Below, piece by piece: positions 34,315 through 42,491 of a stretch of DNA of 64,000 nt; within the stretch, counting starts at the first letter, position 1, and each line of letters starts with the position of its first letter. The translations under genes and the position numbers were made by a program. Origin of the DNA: Mycolicibacterium rhodesiae NBB3 (GTDB lineage: Bacteria > Actinomycetota > Actinomycetes > Mycobacteriales > Mycobacteriaceae); the NCBI RefSeq assembly GCF_000230895.2, contig NC_016604.1, positions 62,001 through 126,000 of the forward strand, in the 5' to 3' direction. The notes under the pieces are model-generated. The model was not told the DNA's origin. It did not search any database and was given only the letters and a program-made list of their open reading frames with translations.

Positions 34315-34748
34315 CAGCGCTCCGGAGTGAATAGGGGTAGGTGAACGGTGTCCCCTTCTGTGCCGTCGTCACCCCGCTCGAAGGTCACTCGCACCGGCAT
34401 GCCGACGACGACATCTTCAGGGGCGACATCGATGAGATTGGTCAGCACGCGCGCGCGAGGATCTTCGACCGGATTGACGAACGCGATGACATAGGGCGTG
34501 GGGATTCCGGGAAAGAACGGATGGTGGTTGACCGTCCACGACTCCACTGTCCCGCGACCCGACATCGGTACCCACTCGGGCGTGGCGTGGTCGAATTGGC
34601 AACGCAGCGCTGGGGGATGGATGATGCGCTCGCACTCGGGGCACTGTTGTAACCGCCATACCCCCTCGGCGCCGGATGTCCAATACGGACGGTTGAGCTG
34701 CGACAGCGCTGGCAGAGGTCGGCCACTGGACGCCTGCTCGTCAGGCAC
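34314..34748 (-). CDS. DUF35 OB-fold protein with rubredoxin-like zinc ribbon
   Basis: A 144-residue protein with an N-terminal zinc ribbon (CPECERIIHPPALRC) and an OB-fold (GTVESWTVNHHPFFPG, TPYVIAFVNP). Only three cysteines are seen, the fourth position being occupied by FDH. DUF35 proteins form complexes with thiolase-like proteins and stabilise or complete their active site. GTG 34748 is chosen because it overlaps the Rieske stop in GTGCCTGA and gives a start just before the ribbon. The stop overlaps the ltp2-like ATG. The order Rieske - DUF35 - thiolase-like suggests they act on one intermediate. Confidence 0.9.
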   Translation of the reverse strand: MPDEQASSGRPLPALSQLNRPYWTSGAEGVWRLQQCPECERIIHPPALRCQFDHATPEWVPMSGRGTVESWTVNHHPFFPGIPTPYVIAFVNPVEDPRARVLTNLIDVAPEDVVVGMPVRVTFERGDDGTEGDTVHLPLFTPER

Positions 34749-36165
34749 CGACCGCCCCGTCATCGGCCCTGTCGTCGACACCGAAGATGAAGCGATCGGC
34801 GATCGCATGTTCGTTGCGGATCGACATCTCCTGCGCGGTATTGAGCCACAGGCCGTCGAAGCCCTTGGAATGCATGCCGGCGTGGATCGCTCCGATGTTC
34901 CTGAGGTCCTGGGTCGGAAGTTCCCCCCACCCGTCATGGTCCTGCCAGCGTTCGAATTCCAGCCAACTTGTCTCGGGGACCTCGCCCGGTGCGAAGTGCT
35001 CCAGTGAGAACATCTCGAAGACACACTGGTTCGGATCTTCTGCGTCCGGCAGCATCCGATATCCGAGAATGCAGGATTTCTCGACCAGGATCACCAATGT
35101 TGGAAACACGTGCCAGTCGCCGTTGCCCGCGAAGTACTGCTCCATGGTCATCTTCGGGAAATCGACGCCCTCGGCCAGAGCGAGTTCCTCGCACATCTGG
35201 TGGTAGAGCACAAAGGGCGGTACATCGCTGGGCTCCATCGTCGCAAGCTGTTGCGCGACACGGTAATCGCGTTCGGTGGCCAGCGACCGTACTTCGAGGT
35301 AGTTGTACTGCATCGAGTTCGCGAAGACTTCCGGGCGGGCCGCCTGCTCCTTGCGCGCGCTGTCCTTGTCTCCGCTGTCGGGTCGCGCCGTGTAGATGAA
35401 CCGCGAGTGGTTGCGGTACGGAATCGTCGGCGTATAAGGGGCGTACACGAATTCCTGTGGCGGCGCCGGTTCGGTCGACGGTCGCGGACCCTGCGTGGCG
35501 CGCAGCGTCTGCGGATGCGTCCCCGGCGTATGGTAGCCCTCGATGAAGGCGTCGATCACCGTCTTGTAATTGGCAGGCAAAAACGTGCGCTTGCGCCAGC
35601 GGAAACGCATGTCCTGCAACCGGAACGGAGCAAGCGCGGTCGGCAGAGGATCGAGCCAATCCAGCAGATCCGGCGGGTCCTCGGCCATGCTCACGAACAC
35701 CCAGCCACCCCAGGTCCCTACCGCAACCGGCCGTAGCGACCACTGCTCGCGAGGACGATTGAGGAACTCGTCGCGTGAGGGCACGAACGACGAGCGGCCG
35801 TCGAACGCGTATCGCCAGCCGTGGAACTCACACCGAAGTTCGCCGTCGGCGGCGCAGCCCGTTCCCCGTACGACTTTCATCCCACGGTGCGTGCAGGCGT
35901 TGTAGAACGCTTTGATGCTCGCGTCCTTCTGCCGCACCACCATGATCGACTGCCTGCCGATCGTGTACTCGTAGTAGTTGCCGGGTTCGGGAATCTCTTC
36001 CTCGCGGCACGCTGGTTGCCACACCTGCGTGAAAAGCCGATCGAGTTCGAGCTTCAGGAATTCGGGATCGATGTAGCGGCTCTTCGGGACGAAGGTTTCA
36101 CCGCAGGCGTACCGAGGTGGCACCTTCCCTGCGGCTTCCTGGGTCCCGTTGTCGATGGTCGTCAT
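34741..36165 (-). CDS. Rieske non-heme iron aromatic/alicyclic ring-hydroxylating oxygenase, alpha subunit
   Basis: A 474-residue oxygenase component. The Rieske centre is Cys91-x-His93 (CTHRG) and Cys112-xx-His115 (CEFHGW). The mononuclear iron site contains His212 and His217 in EGYHTPGTHP, preceded by Asp205. It would insert oxygen into the pathway substrate or an early intermediate. No beta subunit, ferredoxin or reductase is adjacent, so electrons must come from elsewhere. Its stop overlaps the DUF35 start, and the SDR gene lies 16 bases upstream, so it belongs to a coupled minus-strand operon. Confidence 0.93.
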   Translation of the reverse strand: MTTIDNGTQEAAGKVPPRYACGETFVPKSRYIDPEFLKLELDRLFTQVWQPACREEEIPEPGNYYEYTIGRQSIMVVRQKDASIKAFYNACTHRGMKVVRGTGCAADGELRCEFHGWRYAFDGRSSFVPSRDEFLNRPREQWSLRPVAVGTWGGWVFVSMAEDPPDLLDWLDPLPTALAPFRLQDMRFRWRKRTFLPANYKTVIDAFIEGYHTPGTHPQTLRATQGPRPSTEPAPPQEFVYAPYTPTIPYRNHSRFIYTARPDSGDKDSARKEQAARPEVFANSMQYNYLEVRSLATERDYRVAQQLATMEPSDVPPFVLYHQMCEELALAEGVDFPKMTMEQYFAGNGDWHVFPTLVILVEKSCILGYRMLPDAEDPNQCVFEMFSLEHFAPGEVPETSWLEFERWQDHDGWGELPTQDLRNIGAIHAGMHSKGFDGLWLNTAQEMSIRNEHAIADRFIFGVDDRADDGAVGA

Positions 36166-36181
36166 CGCGTGTCGCTTCCGA

Positions 36182-37087
36182 TCAGCCGGCGGGGGGCTTG
36201 TCGAAGATGTTCGGGGACACGGAGCCCTTGAACGACGCCTCGATCTCGGCGAACGCCGTCGGGACGTCCCAGGTGCCCGATGCGGACACGATCTCGCGTT
36301 CGAATACCGGGTTGGTCATCAGACTGATACGTCCGTTACCGGCAAAGATGATCCGCCTGTTGAGCCATTCGGACTGCTCGCTGGCCAGGTAGATCACCGG
36401 CGGCACAACGTTTTCCGGAGCCAGCCGTTTGTTCTCCGCCGAGTAGTCCAGACTGCCGCCGCCCTTGATGCCCTGGGTCATCCGGGTACCGGCGATCGGG
36501 GCGATGGCGTTGCTGCGCACTCCGTAACCGGCGAGTGCATTCGCGCACGAGTACGTGAGTCCGACGATGCCCATCTTGGCCGCGGCGTAGTTCGGCTGAC
36601 TGGGAGCGCCGTGCAGACCGGACATCGACGTGAAGTTGATCAGTCGATACTGACCGCCGCGGTTTTCCCGCCACCACGTCGCCGCATGCCGACTCAGGTT
36701 GAACGTCCCTTTCAGATGAACGGAGACCACGGTGTCGAAGTCCTGTTCACTCATCTTGAAGATCATGTTGTCGCGAAGGATCCCGGCGGCATTGACCATG
36801 ATGTCGAAGCCGCCCAGCGTCGACGCGACACGGCTGATCAATTCCTCGCACGCCGCGAAATCGGTGATGTCGGTGGTGTCGGAGAAGGCTTTACCCCCGC
36901 GCTCGTTGATCGCGGCGGCGACACTTTCGGCCGGACCCGCATCGTGGCCGCTGCCGTCGACCGCGACGCCGGCGTCGGACACCATCACTGTGGCCCCTTC
37001 AGCTGCCAACCCCTCGGCAACAGCCGCTCCGATTCCGCGCCCGGCACCGGTCACCAGCGCCTTTCGTCCGTCCAGGACTCCCATCAT
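36182..37087 (-). CDS. SDR family oxidoreductase, MFE-2/3-hydroxyacyl-CoA dehydrogenase-like
   Basis: A 301-residue SDR with TGAGRGIGAAVAEGLAAEGA at the N-terminus, an extended loop GVAVDGSGHDAGPAESV typical of the multifunctional-enzyme type 2 (17-beta-HSD4-like) branch, NAAGILRD, and the pair YAAAK after FTSMSG. This branch oxidises 3-hydroxyacyl-CoA or steroid alcohols. A C-terminal extension (about 245-301; EREIVSASGTWD, FDKPPAG) exceeds the core SDR length. GAGGAG lies before the ATG pair at 37087/37084. It heads the operon with the Rieske, DUF35 and thiolase-like genes. Upstream (37100-37150) is AT-rich. Confidence 0.88.
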   Translation of the reverse strand: MMGVLDGRKALVTGAGRGIGAAVAEGLAAEGATVMVSDAGVAVDGSGHDAGPAESVAAAINERGGKAFSDTTDITDFAACEELISRVASTLGGFDIMVNAAGILRDNMIFKMSEQDFDTVVSVHLKGTFNLSRHAATWWRENRGGQYRLINFTSMSGLHGAPSQPNYAAAKMGIVGLTYSCANALAGYGVRSNAIAPIAGTRMTQGIKGGGSLDYSAENKRLAPENVVPPVIYLASEQSEWLNRRIIFAGNGRISLMTNPVFEREIVSASGTWDVPTAFAEIEASFKGSVSPNIFDKPPAG

Positions 37088-37169
37088 TGGCTCCTCACCG
37101 ATCGCCTAATGGTCAGCATACAGAACACCTGCACAGTATTTGTATAGCTGTTATCAGGCTTTTGGCAAT

Positions 37170-38081
37170 TCAGTCGAAGCCCCATTCCGTATACCTGCGC
37201 TCGAGTTCGGCCATCGCCTCCCGGCCGCCACGCGCCGTGCGCTCCTTCATGAAGTTGAACTCGTCCTCGCGCCACGCGAGATTGGTGAACACGCTGTGGC
37301 CCATCGGGACCCAGTCGCCGAACTGGGCCATCCCGACGGCGTTCCAGAAGGTGATCAGCGCGTGCTTACCGATCATCAGACCGTCGGCGGAGTGATGTGC
37401 GATCGCGCGGGCGTAACGCATGGCCTCCTCGCGCAATCCGTCCACGGGGACGACAGACGAGGCGACCCCCCACTCCTTGAGCTCAGCGGCCTTGACCTTG
37501 CGGCCGGTGATCATCGCCTCGTATCCGCGGTTGGGTCCGAGCTTGAGCAGTGCCAGCGGCATGATGGTGGAAAAGCCGGCGAAGCCGATTCGCGCCTGGG
37601 GCCTCGCGATGTACATATCGTCAGAGACGACGAGGATGTCTGCGGCTAGGGCCAGATTCATTCCAGCGCCCAACGTGGCACCCTGACAGGCGGCGATGAC
37701 AGTCTTGGGGAACTCCATCCAGTTCGTGAAGTGGCGGTGCAAACGGCGGGCATTCGCCAGTCGGGCCGTCTGCGGAAGCCGGGAACCCTTCTTCAGGCCC
37801 GCCTGTTCGACCGGCAACCGGCGGACGTCGTCTCCGCTGCAGAAGTCCTTGCCCGCCGCCACGAGTACAACGACCTTGACCTCGTCGTCAGCCTCTGCCT
37901 TGTCCAGGCGGTCCTTGAACAACGCGTGCATGTCGGGGGAAAGGATGGCGTTTCGCCGGTCGGGCCTATTGATGGTGATGCAGGCGATGTGTGGTTCGAC
38001 GACGTCGTAGGTCACCCAGTCCTCGTCGACCTCAAACTCGCTGTCTTTGTCGTCACCCACGACCCTCGCCTTCCGCGCCAC
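37170..38081 (-). CDS. Enoyl-CoA hydratase/isomerase (crotonase) family protein
   Basis: A 303-residue crotonase. The oxyanion-hole segments are KDFCSGDDV (about 76-84) and GATLGAGMNLALAADI. An N-terminal extension of about 20 acidic residues precedes the VTYDVVEPHIACITINRPDRRNA core start. Members hydrate, isomerise or hydrolyse ring-bearing acyl-CoAs. The start is GTG 38081. It is divergent from the SRPBCC gene across 63 AT-rich bases that contain TTGAACATTAAGACAG, probably shared control. Exact reaction unknown. Confidence 0.9.
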   Translation of the reverse strand: MARKARVVGDDKDSEFEVDEDWVTYDVVEPHIACITINRPDRRNAILSPDMHALFKDRLDKAEADDEVKVVVLVAAGKDFCSGDDVRRLPVEQAGLKKGSRLPQTARLANARRLHRHFTNWMEFPKTVIAACQGATLGAGMNLALAADILVVSDDMYIARPQARIGFAGFSTIMPLALLKLGPNRGYEAMITGRKVKAAELKEWGVASSVVPVDGLREEAMRYARAIAHHSADGLMIGKHALITFWNAVGMAQFGDWVPMGHSVFTNLAWREDEFNFMKERTARGGREAMAELERRYTEWGFD

Positions 38082-38131
38082 TACACATCTTGAACATTAA
38101 GACAGTATCCGATCATTTGTTTCATCGGTGA

Positions 38132-38137
38132 TATTCT
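38132..38137 (+). promoter_or_regulatory. Predicted -10 element of a leaderless transcript (SRPBCC gene)
   Basis: TATTCT fits the mycobacterial TANNNT -10 consensus and ends seven bases before the ATG at 38145. No Shine-Dalgarno lies in that gap. The start site would then coincide with the A of the ATG. Confidence 0.45.
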
Positions 38138-38144
38138 CCTCTGC

Positions 38145-38582
38145 ATGCCGCACCTCGCCATCTCCAAGCACGTCGATGCGCCACCGGCGACCGTGTGGTC
38201 GATTGTTGCGGACTTCGCCAACGTCAATTGGATTCCCGTCGCCGGAGTGGTTGAGGTCGAGGGCGAGGGCATCGGCATGCGCCGCTTGATTCACGGGAGC
38301 GGAACCACACCTGTTGCCGAAACCTTGACGAGCATGAATGCCGACCGCATGGAGCTGGGCTATTCAATTACCGACAACCCCCTGCCCGTCGCACGATTCG
38401 ACGCGCTCGTCTCCGTGCGCCCCGCCGGTGATGCCGCGACGACAGTCACCTGGAACGTCGACTACGACCCTGCGGGCACCACCGAGGCGGACCAGACTGC
38501 CGCGCGCGACGCGGTCGAGGCGGTGTACGGGATGATGGCCGGGTGGCTGGCGGACGCCTCGTCGGCCCGTGAGGCCACATGA
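38145..38582 (+). CDS. SRPBCC (START/Bet v1-like) family protein
   Basis: A 145-residue helix-grip protein. The N-terminus HLAISKHVDAPPATVWSIVADFANVNWIP is typical of polyketide cyclase/dehydrase-like SRPBCC proteins, which bind hydrophobic ligands in a deep cavity. The end of the gene overlaps the acyl-CoA dehydrogenase start by four bases (ATGA). In this setting it may bind, deliver or rearrange a ring intermediate. No catalytic residue can be assigned. Confidence 0.82.
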   Translation: MPHLAISKHVDAPPATVWSIVADFANVNWIPVAGVVEVEGEGIGMRRLIHGSGTTPVAETLTSMNADRMELGYSITDNPLPVARFDALVSVRPAGDAATTVTWNVDYDPAGTTEADQTAARDAVEAVYGMMAGWLADASSAREAT

Positions 38583-39772
38583 CCGAACGCGATTACGGCG
38601 TTCCGCTCGCGCCATCGGATCGCATTTTCCGCGACGAGGTTCGCGACTTCCTGGCCGCGGCCCTGACCCCGGAGTTGCGCTCACGCGAAGGCGGCGAGTC
38701 CGGGCGACTGGACCGGATGCGCACCTGGCAGAGCCGTCTCCACGAGGCCGGTCTGGCTGCGATCTCATGGCCGACGGAGTTCGGCGGGCGAAGTGCAACG
38801 CCGGTGCAGCAGTTGATTTTCAATGCCGAAATGGCGTCTGCACACGCTCCTGAGCCGATAAACCGCAGCGCCATAAATCAGCTCGGTCCCACGATCATTC
38901 AGTGGGGCAGTGACGAACAGCGGTCTCATTATCTGCCGCGTATCCTGTCCGCCGAGGACGTGTGGTGTCAGGGCTTCAGCGAGCCCGAAGCTGGCAGTGA
39001 TCTCGCCTCTCTGAAGACACGGGCCATCATCGATGGCGACGAGTTGGTGATCACCGGACAGAAGGTATGGACGTCAAAGGCGCAGTACGCCAACAAGATC
39101 TATCTGCTCGTTCGAACGGATCCGGCCGCCCCGCCACACGATGGGATCAGCTATGTACTGGCCGACCTGGCGGTAGAGGGTATCGAGGTACGTCCCATTC
39201 GCCAGATCACCGGCGACGCCGAGTTCAACGAGATCTTCTTCGACAACGTCCGCGTGCCGCTCGCCGGCGTTCTCGGCCCGTTGAACGAAGGCTGGCGGGT
39301 CGCGAAGTCAACGCTTGGCTACGAGCGAGTCGGCCAGAGCCGTACGCACCGAATCGAGCGCCGCCTGGCCATTTTGACATCAATGGCCAGGGAGCCGAAT
39401 GCGCTCAGCGACAACGGGTTGGACGACGAATACGTAGCTGACCAGCTGGTGCGCTTTTCCGCTCAGGTGGAGGCGCTACGCCAGATCGCCGCTCAGGCGA
39501 CCGCCGCTGGCGTGCGTGGGGTGAGCCCAGGACCTGAGGCGTCAGTCGCCAAACTGTTGACCTCGGAGGTCGACCAGGCGATGGCGAACTTCGGACTAGA
39601 CCTCGCCGGTCCGGCGGGCTCGCTCTTGCCGGGTTCCCCCGGTGCGGCGAAGAAGGGCAATGTCGCGAAAAGCTATCTGCTGATGCGCGCTGCGACGTTC
39701 GGGGCCGGGACATCCGAGATACAGCGAAATGTCATCGCCGAGAAGCTATTGGGACTGCCCCGTGACCCGTGA
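38579..39772 (+). CDS. Acyl-CoA dehydrogenase, first subunit of a pair (FadE-like)
   Basis: A 397-residue flavoenzyme subunit. It shows CQGFSEPEAGSDLASLKT and KVWTSKAQYANKIYLLVRT in the FAD/substrate domain and GAGTSEIQRNVIAEKLLGLPR at the C-terminus. Its stop overlaps the GTG of a second, divergent acyl-CoA dehydrogenase, an arrangement that in mycobacterial sterol degradation marks alpha2beta2 heteromers such as ChsE4-ChsE5 (FadE26-FadE27). It would desaturate a bulky CoA thioester at the alpha-beta position. Coupled to the SRPBCC gene upstream. Confidence 0.92.
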   Translation: MTERDYGVPLAPSDRIFRDEVRDFLAAALTPELRSREGGESGRLDRMRTWQSRLHEAGLAAISWPTEFGGRSATPVQQLIFNAEMASAHAPEPINRSAINQLGPTIIQWGSDEQRSHYLPRILSAEDVWCQGFSEPEAGSDLASLKTRAIIDGDELVITGQKVWTSKAQYANKIYLLVRTDPAAPPHDGISYVLADLAVEGIEVRPIRQITGDAEFNEIFFDNVRVPLAGVLGPLNEGWRVAKSTLGYERVGQSRTHRIERRLAILTSMAREPNALSDNGLDDEYVADQLVRFSAQVEALRQIAAQATAAGVRGVSPGPEASVAKLLTSEVDQAMANFGLDLAGPAGSLLPGSPGAAKKGNVAKSYLLMRAATFGAGTSEIQRNVIAEKLLGLPRDP

Positions 39773-40835
39773 TCAACTGTCTTTGAACGAGATCGCCGAC
39801 TCCGCAGCTGAACTCAGCGAGCTGCGAACCACAGCGGATGACATCTTGAGCCACGCGTGGACGGTGGAGCGCACCCGCAGCCTCCTCGACGGGCCCGAAC
39901 CGGCATTCGACGAGGACCTGTGGAAAACGATCGTCGAACTTGGCTGGCCCGACGTGCTGGTCTCCGAGCCCCGCGGCGGCGGGGGCGCCGGGACGCGTGA
40001 GTTGTGCGTTCTCACCGAAGCGGCCGGGGCGGTTGCGCTGCCGGTCCCCCTGGCCTCGGTTGCATCCGCAGCGTGGTGCGCGGACCGTTGCGTCGAGGGC
40101 GTCACGCTCGTTCTCGAAGACGTGGGCGCGACATTCAGTGAGGGTGGCGTCACCGGATCCTGGCCCGTGGTGTCCTTCGGGGCGGCCGCCGAACGACTGC
40201 TCGTCGTCGCACACCGCGACGGAGAGGCAATCTTGGGCATTGTCGACGCGACCGGTGCTGGTGTACAACGCCAGCCGCAGCAACCGCTTGACCACAACCC
40301 CGCCTGCAGCATCCTCCTAGCTGGTGCGGCGCTGCTGCCGATCGGCTCTGGATCCGCTGCTGCGGAACGCCACGGTAAAGCGGTGATGCGCAGCCGGCTT
40401 GCCACGATCGCCGAAGTAATCGGGATCGCCTCGGCCGCCAACGACGCCGCCGTGGAATATGCGAAGGTGCGGAACACTTTCGGGCGGCCGATCGGCTCCC
40501 GACAGGCGATCAAGCACCGCCTGGTGGACCAACGCTCGGTGGTCGAAGTCGCTCGCGCGCTGGTGAATCGGGCCGCCGACGCCTGCGAACTCGACCATCC
40601 TGATGCCGAAGCGTTGGTGTCACTGGCGGCCTTCTGGGCGATCGACTCATTGCGGCGAGTACCCGAAGGAGCCACCCAGGTGTTCGGCGGAATCGCCTAT
40701 ACCTGGGAGCACGACGCGCACGTGCACCTGCGGCGCGCGGCTTGTCGTACCGCAGACCTGGGATCGCGCTCATTTCACCGCTCGGTTGTCGCCCGCTGGC
40801 TTGATTCGAGAGCCTCGACTACCCGAAGTCCATGA
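39762..40835 (+). CDS. Acyl-CoA dehydrogenase, second subunit of a pair (FadE-like)
   Basis: A 357-residue partner subunit. The N-terminal domain is degenerate compared with the first subunit, while the C-terminal domain is well preserved: VRNTFGRPIGSRQAIKHRLVD and FGGIAYTWEHDAHVHLRRA, the latter block holding the glutamate used as base by the FadE27-like subunits. GTG 39762 lies within the 3' end of the preceding gene (11-base overlap). The 3' end overlaps the convergent SnoaL-like gene by 17 bases. Together with its neighbour it probably forms one heteromeric enzyme. Confidence 0.9.
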   Translation: MTRDQLSLNEIADSAAELSELRTTADDILSHAWTVERTRSLLDGPEPAFDEDLWKTIVELGWPDVLVSEPRGGGGAGTRELCVLTEAAGAVALPVPLASVASAAWCADRCVEGVTLVLEDVGATFSEGGVTGSWPVVSFGAAAERLLVVAHRDGEAILGIVDATGAGVQRQPQQPLDHNPACSILLAGAALLPIGSGSAAAERHGKAVMRSRLATIAEVIGIASAANDAAVEYAKVRNTFGRPIGSRQAIKHRLVDQRSVVEVARALVNRAADACELDHPDAEALVSLAAFWAIDSLRRVPEGATQVFGGIAYTWEHDAHVHLRRAACRTADLGSRSFHRSVVARWLDSRASTTRSP

Positions 40836-41238
40836 TGAGATGAGTGAGTTTCGACTCGGCGAGCGCCCAGTGTCCATCAGTGCGAACCCAACGATCGTGG
40901 TAGTGGCCGAAGGCCGTCAACGACGTCCCGTTGTCCCAGATAACACGCTCCTGCACGGGCCATATGGCTTGAGCTTCATCCCCGGATATCTCGACTTCTG
41001 GGAGGTGGACCTGATGCACGGTTCGGGCCCCCGCCACTGATTCCCTGATCGCGGCGATGACGTTGTCGCGGCCCACGATTGCCTCGATGTCCGGGTTGCC
41101 GTCACTGAGGTCGAGTCTGACATCTGCCGCCAGCACCGTGGCGAACTCTTCCCAGTCTTTGGTGTCAAGCGTCCTGCAGTATCTGGCCTTGGCCTGGTAG
41201 AGGTCGTGAATGGCCGTCAGAGCTGTGTTGCCACTCAT
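40819..41238 (-). CDS. SnoaL-like/NTF2-fold protein
   Basis: A 139-residue protein of the SnoaL-like (nuclear transport factor 2) fold: ALTAIHDLYQAKARYCRTLDTKDWEEF, then the GHYHDRWVRTDGHWALAESKL block near the end. In degradation clusters such proteins act as ketosteroid-isomerase-like enzymes, hydratases or cyclases. ATG 41238 overlaps the stop of the upstream P450 (ATGA), so it is coupled to it and may handle the P450 product. Exact reaction not known. Confidence 0.85.
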   Translation of the reverse strand: MSGNTALTAIHDLYQAKARYCRTLDTKDWEEFATVLAADVRLDLSDGNPDIEAIVGRDNVIAAIRESVAGARTVHQVHLPEVEISGDEAQAIWPVQERVIWDNGTSLTAFGHYHDRWVRTDGHWALAESKLTHLIMDFG

Positions 41239-42461
41239 TTGACCGTGAGCTCCAGCCGCTCGAGACGACGCACCAGAATGCTCGGAAGCCAGCGGCCTAC
41301 TGCACCAGCCTCGATCCACTCGGTCTGTTCCAGGAGCATTTCCAAGACGAGTCGAGCTTCGAGGCGGGCGAGTGCCGCTCCTACACAAAAGTGCGCACCT
41401 TTACCGAAGGTGATGTGACCCTTCCCTTTCGACCGATCCAGTCGAAATTCATCCGGGCTTTCGAACTGTGCGGGATCCCGGTTTGCCGCACCCCATAGCA
41501 AGAACAAGCGACTTCCGGCCGGCAGCTCGACGCCTCCCAGCGCGGTGTCGTTGACCACGTGCCGATAGTGCCCCCGGAACGGCGGCTCGAATCTCAACGA
41601 TTCCTCGATGAATGCACCCAGCAAGATGGGATCGGCACGTAGCTGACGCTGAATGTCAGGGTGTGTTGCCAAGATCCAGGTGGCGCTGCCCAACAGCGAC
41701 GCCGTCGACTCACCACCCGCACTGAACAAGGTCAGCATGATCACGCGGGCGCTGTTGTCGTCGAGAGCTCCCGACGCACACGCCGCGGCGAGGTCGCCTA
41801 GCAGATTGTCGCCGGGGTCGGTGGCTGCTCGCGCGAAGTACTCGCTGATGTAGCCACTCAGCTCAATTGCCGCTGTTCCGGCGACCGCGAGACCGTCGGC
41901 GTCAATGAGTCCGTCGAGTAACTGCGTGGTGGCATAACCCGACTTGATGAGCATGTCGACATCGTCGTCAGGAACACCGATCAGCCTGGCCACCACCATC
42001 ATCGGCAGACGGTTGGCCATCGCGCTCATCCACTCGATCAACCCGTCCCTCTCACCGCCACGCCAAAGCTTCAAAGCGGCTTCGCCGACGAATCGCTCGG
42101 TTGCTCGTATTCGCTTGGCTGCGAGTTGGGGAACAAGCATCTTCCGATGGACCGCGTGAATCGGGTCGTCGGCTGTCGCGAGCACATGGGATGACCCGCC
42201 CAACCCCTCCATTTCGAAAGCGCCGACCCCGTTCTCAGGGGTATAGGTCATCGTTGCGGTCAGATTCGATGAGAAGTCGTCGGGGCGCGCGATGACTTCA
42301 TTGATTGCGTCCCAGCTGCACACCGCGTAGAAGCCTGAGCCGGCGACCTCCTGAACCGGCCCACGTTCGCGCATGCGCGCGTAGTACGGATAGGGGTCTT
42401 GGATCGTGGCGTCGCTGAAGAACTCCACCCCAGAACCAGCCGCATGGACACTCACCGACAT
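41235..42461 (-). CDS. Cytochrome P450
   Basis: A 408-residue soluble bacterial P450. I-helix AGGESTA, the EESLR pair, and the heme loop FGKGAHFCVGAALARLEA are intact. It differs clearly from the paralogous pair at 42492-43706 and 48526-49758, so it belongs to another CYP family. It lies 30 bases downstream of the next P450 on the same strand and overlaps the SnoaL-like gene. No ferredoxin gene is nearby. It would hydroxylate the pathway substrate or an intermediate. Confidence 0.94.
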   Translation of the reverse strand: MSVSVHAAGSGVEFFSDATIQDPYPYYARMRERGPVQEVAGSGFYAVCSWDAINEVIARPDDFSSNLTATMTYTPENGVGAFEMEGLGGSSHVLATADDPIHAVHRKMLVPQLAAKRIRATERFVGEAALKLWRGGERDGLIEWMSAMANRLPMMVVARLIGVPDDDVDMLIKSGYATTQLLDGLIDADGLAVAGTAAIELSGYISEYFARAATDPGDNLLGDLAAACASGALDDNSARVIMLTLFSAGGESTASLLGSATWILATHPDIQRQLRADPILLGAFIEESLRFEPPFRGHYRHVVNDTALGGVELPAGSRLFLLWGAANRDPAQFESPDEFRLDRSKGKGHITFGKGAHFCVGAALARLEARLVLEMLLEQTEWIEAGAVGRWLPSILVRRLERLELTVK

Positions 42462-42491
42462 CGCGCTCCACCCTCTTCGCGGTAAAGGCGA

